Below are positions 50,201 to 62,200 of a stretch of 64,000 nucleotides of DNA, piece by piece. The position numbers and the translations under genes were made by a program. Below the pieces are notes generated by a model. That model worked only from the letters and a program-made list of their open reading frames with translations. It did not search any database and was not told the DNA's origin. Source of the stretch: Owenia fusiformis (lineage: Eukaryota > Annelida > Polychaeta > Sabellida > Oweniidae); assembly GCA_903813345.2 (NCBI GenBank), contig CAIIXF020000001.1, positions 6,515,098-6,579,097 on the forward strand, read 5' to 3'. The stretch's first letter is position 1. Each line of letters starts with the position of its first letter.

Positions 50201-53200
50201 GTGTTGTTTATAGCAGTAGCAGATATTGTATGCTGGGGTTGTAAATAGTATGTACATGTACAACATTGACACTAATTTCCTTACCTCACGGGATATAATC
50301 CTCGCTGTTGGCACATCACATTCATCAGATAAAGCGACAAAATCTCCAAAAGACGACATCCTATCTGCTCCCCTTGCCCTTGCATATGCTATAGCTTGTG
50401 GGGTGAGGATCTCTAGCAGGTCATCCACCATACACAGCTTGGCCTGTTCTGTACTGAGGGGGAAGCCTACAGCAGCACCTGGCAGCACATAGAACACAAT
50501 GTTAAATATTCTTCCCTGGCCTTTCTCCTTTTCTATCAAGTTCTTTGGATCTTAAAGATGAATGTTTAGTGAGCGCAACAAATACAATACGAGTGTTGCT
50601 GTAACACTGTGAGTGATTCTAAAACACTACTGGTCAAGCATTGTTTGATAATAAGTGACCTACCTGCAGGGCTAACATGCTTGAATGATGTAGCAGCTGG
50701 TAATCCAAGAGCTTGCTTCAGTTCTCTAACAAGCTGCCAGCCATTCAGGGCATCACATAGATTGATGAACCCAGGTGACCCATTCAACACTGAAATGTTC
50801 ACAAACACATATAGAATCAATATAAATCCACACATGTATCTACAGAACGTCTTTCCCAGCTGTTTTAAAATCTCACTCCTGGTCCTTATCTCTCAAAGGA
50901 GCTTATTTACTGTCAGCAAGTTACTTTTATAACGCAGGAGCACACTTTCCTTGATGCTGTAGAAATACCTCATTTAGTAGTTCAAATATCAACTTTATAT
51001 GCTAAATGAACTATTTCAAGTTATACAGAATACATTACCTGTAACAGGGAGCTTGGGTTGGGTAGTGTAGAGCTGGGCAGGCTTCTGGTGTGGGTTCATG
51101 CCATACCTCAGAGGGAGCTGGGACACACCCTCACTGTATTCCCTTCTGAAGTAATCTGATATTGCTCCGTCATACTCAGCTGTGTGGTTGAATGCCTAGC
51201 AAAGAATCCATTGATGTACATGTAATTTGTAAGGCAAAACATTTACAGTATAATATTTCTTTGAGATAACTTGCATCTTTTTTCGGAGGAATCTAAATCC
51301 AAATAGCACTCTCTCAACAGACTTCACGCTAGACTCACAATAAAATGTTTTCTTTTAAAAACAGTTTCTCCTCAAATTGCATATTTTCTCTTGTTTGTTG
51401 TCCAAGATATGAAAAACAAAAATCAACACAACCATAATACAGGACAAGATTTCCATATGGATATTTCAAACAAATTTTCTTTAGATACCAGAGACGTTCT
51501 CTCTGGAATGCTGTGGATGACTTGATAAAACAATCTAATAACATATTGAATTTCAATAAATCATACAACATCAATTTCTCATAAAATATGAATGTTTGAA
51601 TTATTTACTGTAGCTCAAATACTTAGTATGAATCTCTCTTTCTTAGACCTATCACCACTTAAAATAATATATCATACAATTCTGTTGATCATTGAATCTT
51701 CACTTTTACTTGAACTGAATGAGTATGTCTACAGTACCTTAACTGCTAGTGTTTTCCTGGTGTCCACTGATGTATCTTTAGCATCAGAACTCTCCATCTC
51801 ATCACAAATGTTGTCGTAATCATTAGGGTCACAAACCACTGTAACTCTTGCATGATTCTTAGCAGCTGCTCTCAGTAATGTCACACCACCTTAAATTGAA
51901 TAAGTGTAGTGAGAACAGGTTTATTTAATGTTGCATTTAAAGGAGGGCATATTACCACATTACCTCTTCCATCCACCACTTTCGTTTTGTGCGAATTTTC
52001 ATTCATCAATTATCTAAATGCTACATATACATGTATGTACTATCAAAGTGCTGTTTTAGTTTCAATAAACACATTCTTTACATCCCTTTTATCTTGATGA
52101 ATAAAAAGTCATAATGTCTTTTAAAGTTTATTCTTTCATAAATAAAAGTATCAAATTTGGTTCACCCTGTTAAAAGTCCCTCCAGACACTTGCACTTTCT
52201 TACCAGTCCACAGTGAACAATTTTGACAAAGACATTTAAATAATGAAAAATGTATTTTATCAAAGAGCAATAATATAAAGGTAACAAGCCAATAACTTCT
52301 TAAAATTTCATATATGAAATTTGAATCTGTCCACTAGTATTTGAGTTATCAAAGTTTATATATCTACAGAAAATAGTAGCCAATTTGAATTGAGTGGCCA
52401 TATTGAAAATTTCTTCTCAAACAAAAGTCCTTTTTAATTGCTTATATGGCGTACTTTGCGAACTATTTTTCACCATGTTTTATAAATATTGAATAAAGTA
52501 GAATAAAAGTGAACATTTCTTACTGGAGTAAACTACTATTGGCGGTTAACCATTAACCATCGAGAGCCCAAATAAATCACCATTATCAAACTATAAAACC
52601 TGTTTTGTAACTTGAAGTTCTCAGAAGTTCTAAGGAGCGAGACAACAGCGAACGGATTGAATCATATTTTCCAGTTACCATGGATTCATTTCATAAATTG
52701 AGTCTTGAGGAAAAGGCTGATGCTCAGAAGCCAAAGAAGCCAATCAATGTTTTCAGTATTGATCTACAGAGTGTAGCTACTGGGAAAAAATGTAATGATA
52801 GATCACCAGCATACATCTGTGTAATTGGAGAAGATAACAGTACGATCTATGAAACATTCATCAAACCAGATCGCAGAGTTGTGTCATACACTGAACCCTA
52901 TACAGGAATAAAGTCTTCAGACCTAGATGATGCCCCAACAATGTCAGAAGTCACAGCAAAGCTCAAGGCATACTTTGGAAATCATCCAACCATAGTCGGG
53001 CAAGATAACAACTTTGGTCATACAATAGAGCTGATGACATCATTGGGATTTGAAAAGGAGAAAGATTACAAGTATATCGCCATATCTGAATGGTTCAAGT
53101 TGTACCAGGGAAGCAGAGGTGGTAAATATCCATATCTCTACTTCACTCTAGATGTACAACTGAGGGCCTTACTTAGTGAGTTTAATGTTCATCTCTTGTA

Positions 53201-56200
53201 CTTTAACCCTCAAAGGAAAGCTGGTCAATATATAAAAAATGAAAATGAAGACTCGGGACTGGAAATTCCATACTGGTAGTGAATCGCGAAAGTGAAAGAA
53301 TTACATTTTATCAAAGTAAAGATGGTCTGCCAGTGTTCTCCACAAAATTTTAAAGAGGGTGCAAAATTCTCATTTTGAAAATTCAGAAAAAATTGGGTTT
53401 AATATGCCAATTTGATTTTTCATTAGTGGGTGCAATTGGATTTTCAAGTTTGTGCAAGCCTGTGTTCAAAATCTCACATGGGTTATGATTAGGTGATACT
53501 GTTAGTGGCAAATCTATTAATTTAGCTTGTGAAAATAACATTATTGTATGGTTTAATGGTAAATGATTTTTTGAAAAAAATGAAATCTCTTCCATAGACT
53601 TCACGCAAATGGATATTAAGTAAAAACAAACAAGTCAAGCGACAGTAGCCACGAAACAAAGAAGTCCTTTCAGGGTCCCACTTTAATCCAAGATTCACAG
53701 TGTATCTCAATATTTAACTAATGATTTGATATAATATACAAAACATTTTTAAAATGAAACTGAAACTGAAAAATAATACTCCAATAATATTGTCACACTT
53801 TTCCATCAGAAAATGCCATTGGAGAATCTGCTCAAATATTATTGTACATTCAATTTTCAGACAAACCATTGAGCAGGGGTCTTGGTTCCAAAGGAAGGGC
53901 TTACATGAATCTTTACAATGCCTACAAAGATAAAGATGTCACCGATTTTGAAAGTGCCAAGCAGAAATGTTATTCTATGCGTGGATATCTGAGAAAAGGA
54001 CATAAGGAGGTTCCATTCTCTGAATTACATCCAACATACGAGGGTGTTTGTCAGGGGCGTATTCCACCAGGTCAGAGGACTGCCACATGTCCATGTGGGA
54101 CTCGAAAGTGGTAACAAATACAACAGCTGCTCAAGAGACATTTGAATAAGACATTAGATCAAACATAGTCAAACTTTGACAAACTTTATTGCAAAGTCCA
54201 ATTTAGAATTAGAAGCATTGAAAAAGGTGGACAACTTCTCCAGTCAACCAGACTGAAGTGATAATGCAATTGGTTTTACATTTACACCAGTCACTGAACG
54301 AAAATGCAACACCGATGAATACATCTCATTGAATACGCCTGGCATCACACAACAAGTAGAAATCAGCTTCAAGAATGTTATTTTGTAGAAAATTCAACGA
54401 AGAGGTGACACTCAGAAGATGGTAAACTTGTGATGAGTTTTATTTCATATATTGCACATAATGTATTTCCAAAAATAACTTGATATTGATCTATCTTAAT
54501 GCAATAAATGGCTTGCCAAAAATACCACTGTGTGTGATTTTTTACAAAATTAATTATGTGGGGTGAGAAAAACCCAGGACATGGGTTGGATGACAATGCG
54601 CAATGTTTCAAGAAATAAAGACATCAATATTTTGAACCAGTCAATAGAATTCCATTTTAAAGGTGTTCCATTTACAAAGGTTTACGTTACATTTAATAAA
54701 AAACAAGATCAGAATGTTGTCATTAATGAAGAAAATGGGACCAGTTTCTACATCCAAGTACTTACCAATATCTATCTGTTCCACTGCATCGTCCACCTTT
54801 ACATCTTTAGCTGAGATGGTCTTAACAAATGGGTACAAGTTGCAGGCCACTACTCTGATATACTGGTGCCCTTGCTTCTCCATGTCAGCCTTGTCTGAGT
54901 CAATCATCCTGGCTAGAATCCCTAAATGAACAATTTTGATCAATGAGATGACAGTTGATAGTAGATTTTAGATACTAATCTTGAACTAGCTTGATGATAC
55001 TCATTATTTTTATTTATATTCAGTAAGTAAAGCAACAGTATATTAAGTGATCTTCCAAGCATTCTACCATGTTACATATTCAATGAGGTCACTGAGAAAG
55101 CATTGCGCACGCAACAGACGTTTGAAATATCAGTGTGTTGCAGACACGCGAATAGAACAGACGTATCGCCTTTGGTGCGATATATACGGTTAGTGAATTA
55201 AAAGTTTTTCATTAAACCTTCACTTATTATTGATCAGTATTCTGTTGGGAAGCAAAAGAGTATAATTACAATTTTGTTATCTATGATGCTGATTATTTTC
55301 ATCATTTTGACACGGTCAATTTGATTTTTCATTTTCTTTGTTCTTCCTTTGTTTAAAAAGGCGGGAGAAACAGTCAATAAATATTGACTCACCCTTTAAT
55401 GCCTTCATGCATACGTTTTTCTACCACACTGCGTGGAATTAAAACGTCCTTTGACCATTCAACTGTTCAAAAACAGTTATTTATACGTGCTGTCGCATGA
55501 TTGTACAATTCTGAGTACAAAAACATACCACGTGCAATATCATTGACACGTTCAACTGCTCAATAGCAATCAGTTCATGCGTTCAGAGTTAGTGCATGTA
55601 TAAATCGTATGCAATCGAACATGTCACAAGCATTAAGGTCTAAACCTTCCTTTCAAGAAGATTTGGACAGTGGAACAAAGACAAAATCTTCAAAGAAGTC
55701 CAGCTCTGTAAAAGCTAAAAGTTCCGACAAGTCGGTCATTATGAAGTCGCCAAGCTTGACATCAGAAGCCACTGCCTCTTCAATGGGAAGTGAGCCTTGT
55801 AAATCCACGAACAATGAATCTGGTATCCCCGTGAGCTTTGTACAGGATATTACAAATGCTATTAGCACGGGATTGGGATGTATCAAAGATACAGGGTGTC
55901 CAAAAAAAAGCAGGACCGTAAGAAAGTTGAATAACTCAGTCAATTTTGCATATTTTGTCTTGAAATTTCAGAATTATTTAGTTCATTCGATGTGAATTTT
56001 GTTGTGAAAGTTTGACAATAATCTGCCAATTGAGTCAAAAATTATAGCTCCTTACAAAACATGCCCTAAATGTGCACCTCTCCTCTCTATGCACAATTTA
56101 ATCCTGCGATCAAAGTTGTTGATGATCCTCCTACACACATGTCTTTCTGAATGGACAAGTTTGTTTCAAGAACAATTGCTACTTAGGCTTACTTTCCTCC

Positions 56201-59200
56201 TGATGAAGTGTTACAGCATCCATTGCATTCTGAGCAATGCACTGCCTAGGTGGCAATGAGGAAACATGGAATCATCAGTCCTTTTTTGTTCGAGGGTGAC
56301 TGGGGACATGCTATCACCATGAACAAGGACCAGTTAGTTCTCACTTAGTTTTTTGGAGGTCACTAAGCACCAGAAGGGACATCTTAGGAGATAAGCAGTG
56401 GTTTCAACAAGCCAATACCACCCCAAAACTGCAAATGATATGCTGAAATGGTCTAGGCAATGATTTGGTGGTCAGCTCATCAGTTGCAGAACGCAAACCA
56501 TATGGGCAGCTCATTCCCCAGATCTAAATCCCCCAAATTTTTATCTTTGGGGATTTCTCAAGCCCAATGTGTATACAGACAGGCCCCTAACAATCTTAAG
56601 AGGGCAATAACTACCCCAATATTTACCATCCACATTGATATGTATAGGTCAGGGTCATTAACAACTTTCTTAGCAGGAATCGTTTGTGCATAGAGAGGAG
56701 AAGTGCCCACTTTGACCATGTTTTGTAAAGAACTGTAGTTTTTGACACAATGGACAGATTATCATGAAACTTTCAGAACAAAATTCACATTGAATGAACT
56801 AAATAATTTTAAAATTTCAAGGCAAAATATATAAAATTGACCGAATTATTCAACTTTCTTATGGTCCTGTTTTTTTTTGGACACCCTGTACTATGGTCGA
56901 AGCTTTAGGTGATATAAAGCAATCTTTGAAAACCGACTACCAAGCTGGTCAATATGATGATTATGGTGATATTCCTGATCAAGAGGATGAGGATCCTGAC
57001 ATCCTTGAACCACCTGCTAAAAAGCAGAAAACTTCCTCGTCCGAATCGACTGAAGTTTTTTCTTCCCTTATGAATAAACTTCGATCTAAGACCAAGTTAC
57101 AAGACGATAATGGACCTCCTTTATCTGAAGCTATGGCTGAAATCGTCACAGAACTAATCCAGGCGAAGCCAGAGGATGACGATATCGTATCTAAATTAGA
57201 TGGTCACAAGACGCCTGAAAACGTTCCATTATTGTGCACTACAAAGGTCAATGAACCTATTTGGACTCGGGTCTCAGCCGAAGTTCGCTCTAATGATATT
57301 AAATATCAAAAAGTGCAAACTCCCCTTGTGAAGGGTATAATTGCTTCTTCACGTGCATTGGAAGCACTGGATAATCTCAAAGAGACTCTTAGCAAAGAAT
57401 CCGATGCTTATGATGATGTGCTTACGACCATCGCGGAATTAGTGTACGAAAATATGCTATTCAGCAGTTATGCAAACTTGAAACTTAACATGCGTAGACG
57501 TGAACTTTTCAAAAATGAAATTAATCAAAGTTTCAAGCATTTGTGCGCCAAATCTGTGCCAATTACCCAGTTTCTCTTTGGAGACGACATCTCTAAACAG
57601 GTGAAAGAGATAGCAGAAATGAATAAAACGCAACTGCGAGGCGTTTTTCCGTCTTCCACTCGGGGTAATCGAGGAAGGGGACGTGGTTACGGTGGACGTG
57701 GTCGTGGAAACAATTCCAACAACCATTTTTTAGGCCAGGGCTACGGCAGAAACAACCACCAGCGGAACTCTACCCGATATCCCAACAAGAGAGGGAGAGG
57801 GGCCAAGAGCAAATCCAGCAATGCCAGCGAGAAAACCACCAATCAATAGGTCATGTTGACACTATTACAATAGACACTGCACCTGAAAAGGTAAGACAAA
57901 CACTTAAAAGCTCTGTCAATTATTTTCAAGGTGGTCGACTTAAAATGTTCTTGCATGAATGGGAACGTATAACATCAGATCAGTCTATATTAGATGCTAT
58001 CAGTGGTTACACGATTGAATTTTGTGATGATGATATTCAACGAATGCAATGGCCATGTAACACAAATTACTCAAGGTCAGATCATGAAAGCATGGATCTA
58101 GAAATTGCCAAATTTGCAAAAAAGGGTATCATTGTACCAATTGATGATTCTAAAAAAGGTCACGTGTCACCTATTTTCCTGCTACCCAAAAAAGACGGGT
58201 CAAAAAGAATGATTTTAAACTTATCTGATATAAATCAGAGTGTAGAATATCATCATTTCAAGATGGAAAATCTTCAACATGCCCTCAACATCGTGTCACC
58301 TAATATGTACATGAGTTGTGTCGACATTAAAGACGCTTACTATAGTGTGCCAATTCCTACTGATTCTCAAAGATTTCTGCAATTTGAATGGAAGGGCCAA
58401 CTATATCAATACACTTGTCTAGCTCAAGGGTTATCTTCGGCCCCCAGACTATATACTAAAATTATGAAACCTGTTTTTGCTAAATTGCGAAATGAAGGCC
58501 ATCTATCGGTAGCATATATTGACGATTGCTGTCTTTTTGCAGAAACCTCTGAGCAGTGTAAGCAGAACACCTATGACACAATCAATTTGCTCAGAACACT
58601 TGGCTTCATAGTTCATCCAGAAAAGGTTATCTTGACACCAACACAGGTAATAACTTTTCTTGGTTTCGAACTTAACAGTATCAATATGACTGTAAAACTT
58701 CCCTGTGATAAAGCACAAGTTGTGAAATCTATGTGTAAATCATTATTGTCTCGTAGCAACTGCACAATCAGGGATGTAGCACAAATCATTGGTAAATTAG
58801 TATCATCTCTACCAGGTGTTCAATATGGCCAGCTTCATTATAGAAATCTTGAAAGAAATAAAACAAAGGCTTTATCTATCAATGAAGGCAACTTTGATGC
58901 ATGCATGCAATTATCAAATGATGCAAAATCCGACCTACAATGGTGGATTAATAATGTAACGAAATCCTTTAAACCAATTTCTGTTACAGATCCAGGTATG
59001 TTGTTACGAACAGATAGCAGCACAAAAGGTTGGGGTGCAATATGTGTCACCAATTCTGTTAGAACAGGTGGACGTTGGTCAGCTGAAGAAGCTTCCAATC
59101 ATATCAATTATCTTGAATTGATGGCCATATATCTTGCATTGAAATGTTTTTGTAGAGAAAAATCACACATCCACGTACGTGTTGAAACGGATAACACTAC

Positions 59201-62200
59201 GGCTTTGGCTTACGTTAACAAAATGGGAGGTATCACATCGATTGCCTGTGATAACCTAGCAAAAGATATTTGGAAATTCTGCATTTTCAGAAATATCTGG
59301 CTTTCAGCAGCATTTATTCCAGGTTCTAAGAACACTGACGCTGATGAGGAATCTCGAGTATTCCATGATGAAACAGAGTGGATGCTCGACAAAGTAGTGT
59401 TCAATCAACTGATTAATCTGTCTGATTGGCCATCTCCCGTAATTGATATGTTCGCTTCAAGATTGAATCATCAGCTCCCACGTTATGTGTCCTGGAAACC
59501 TGATCCAGATGCTGAAAATATCGATGCATTGAATATAAAGTGGAATGATGAACCTTTGTATGTGTTTTGTCCTTTCAGTTTGATCACGAGAGTTCTAAAG
59601 AAAATCGAACACGATGCCATAACCAATGCTATCGTTATAGCACCAGTGTGGACAACACAGCCATGGTGGCCGAAACTTCTGAGACTCTTGATCGATATCC
59701 CAGTGATATTACCCAAAAGGAGAACGTTATTGTACCTACCGTACGACAAACAGAAACGCCATCCTCTTTGGAGAAAGATGACTTTGACTGCATGTCTTTT
59801 ATCCGGCGATCCATCGAAATCCAGGGAATTTCGAAAGACACTACCGAAGTCATCTTATTGTCTTGGCGATCTGCATCCAAAAAGCAATATGCTGTCTACT
59901 TACGTAAGTGGGTACACTTCTGTCATAGACGGGAAATTGATCCATTTCAATCATCTGTGAACATAGGACTCGATTTTCTCACGTCTCTTTATAAGGACGA
60001 TTTAAGCTACAGTGCTATTAATACGGCCAGGTCAGCGTTGTCATTCATTATATTACAAGACTCTGTTACTTTTGGAAATCACCCTTTGGTTTCTAGGTTT
60101 ATGAAGGGTGTGTTCAACGACAGACCTCCGTTACCAAAATATGAATCAACATGGGATGTATCAGTAGTGTTAAACTTTCTCGAGACATTTTATCCCAATG
60201 AACGTTTATCATTAAAGGAGCTGGCGTTAATTACAGGTCAACGTCGTCAAACGTTGCATACATTGACAGTCGAGAATTGCATCGAAGAACACTCAGGTTA
60301 TAAACTTATTATTTCACAGTGTTTAAAAACATCAAAATGTGGAAAACCATTACCAATTCTCACTTTACCAAGATATAGCAATGTGAAATTATGTGTATGT
60401 GCGGCTTTGAAAGACTATATTAATCGCACGGACACTCTAAGAGGTAACCAAAGTCAGCTACTCATTAGTTTTCAGAAACCATACGCAGCTGTATCTCTTG
60501 ACACCATCAGTAGGTGGATCAAGCTCACTATCAAAAATGCTGGAATTAATGTCGATATTTTTAAGTCTCATTCCACACGCTCTGCGTCTACTTCAGCAGC
60601 ACTAAATGCAGGTGTTGGGCTAGATGTTATTCTTAAGGCAGCAGGTTGGTCTTCCAGTAGTACATTCGCAAAGTTTTACAATAAACCTGTGCAGAAAGAT
60701 TCTGACATTTTTGGATTAAGTGTTCTTAAAACAACTGAATCAAAGTAGTTCATTTGGTTATTTTGAGAGAATAAAGCCAGAGAAGATTGGTATGATGTAT
60801 TATTATGATTTATTTGATATGTTATAAAATGTATTTAACTTTGTACTAGTTACTTCTTGTTTAAGTAATAAACAAAGATTATTTGTAATTACTTATTTGA
60901 CTAATCAATTTGATTACATCAAAAAAGGACGAGATCCACGTCCTTGCATCTTTTCATGACGGACCTAAATATTCATTCAAGTCCGTGTTTTGATCACACA
61001 ATGTGTCCATCTGTTGGCTTTAAACATCTCACGTGACCTCATTGAATATGTAACATGGTAGAATTTTAAGTTAAACGATCATTTTGTAAAAATGTGAAGT
61101 TTGACTGTAATTCTACCTGTTACATTGATTCAATGAGGTCAAGTGCCCTTCCCATGTGATTTCATGGCCCACCCTTTCCAGTGTGTTTGCTTGCAAAATG
61201 CATATTTATCATCATCTGGAGTAGAATATAAATATAATTTTGTATTCATCTGGACACATTAGTGGTTAAAGACTGATATTTCAAACGTCTGTTGCGTGCG
61301 CAATGCTTTCTCACTTGACCTCATTGAATCAATGTAACAGGTAGAATTACAGTCAAACTTCACATTTTTACAAAATGATCGTTTAACTTAAAATTAAATG
61401 TAACAATCTTTTGATTAGAAAAATAACCCTGTAAAAAAATTGAAATATTTTTTCCGATATAAGTAAAATTATGATATAGCACCTTGTTAAATATATTTAT
61501 ATATGTATAAGCAAAAATGTAATATGATGATTAAGTTACTATGTGGTATACATAATTTAGATATTAACAACCATACTTTACCTAGAGAAAATAGGGAGTG
61601 TAAGAAATGTAAAAACAATTCATTAGAAGATCTTAATCATTTTATTATGGGTTGTGATAATTATGTTGATATCAGAAAGATTATGATTGAAAATTTGATT
61701 AAGGAAAATCCTACATTTGAGAAACTTTCAAGTGAGGTTTTATATAACATTATTTTAGGCATGGAGTTTCCAATGAACAATTGGGATAATGTTTTGATTA
61801 TTTCATGTAAGAATGTCTCAATTATGTACCAAAGAAGATTTTTTGGCTGATTTACCAAATGTACCCATTGTTATTTTGGGTTTAAATTTTGCTCATGTAT
61901 ACGACTCATGTATAATTCATGATATTGTAATTGTTTAATTAGCATAAGGTATAGTGTAAGATTGTTCTAATTGTCAAACTATTCTTCAGTATTGGAGGCT
62001 AAATAAATAAATAGAATATAGAAATATTTTAAGCAATACAACATGTTTTCCAACATGCAGAAAGCCATAATAATGTGCTGGTGTTACAATTGTGTAACAC
62101 AAAAACACTGAACAAAGATTTCCACCTATTCTGGGTTTACATTATTATTACCTACCACCATGTACAGCTGGGTGAAGGGTCTTCACTCTTCCCCCAAGCA

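Larger units (their letters stand above)
55061..61395 (+). mobile_element. DIRS-type tyrosine-recombinase retrotransposon, near-complete
   Basis: Inverted terminal repeats of about 73 bp (55061-55133 and 61273-61345) share CATTGCGCACGCAACAGACG. The right end continues to 61395. An internal complementary region (61033-61145) is the exact complement of the right end joined to the left start, with a shared ATT at the joint. This is the hallmark of DIRS elements, which replicate through a circular intermediate and integrate without target duplication. Three ORFs follow in DIRS order: Gag-like ORF1, RT/RNase H/methyltransferase-like ORF2, and tyrosine recombinase. ORF1 carries a 1-kb mariner insertion. 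The element lies in the ATIC intron 54922-62155, in the opposite orientation to the gene. Without the insertion it would be about 5.3 kb, usual for the group. Confidence 0.95.

Noticed and set aside
50226-50492. Plus-strand 88-codon frame
   Set aside because: It is antisense to the conserved ATIC exon 50478-50285.
57457-57726. Minus-strand frame rich in Ser/Thr
   Set aside because: It is antisense to the RGG-coding part of DIRS ORF1.
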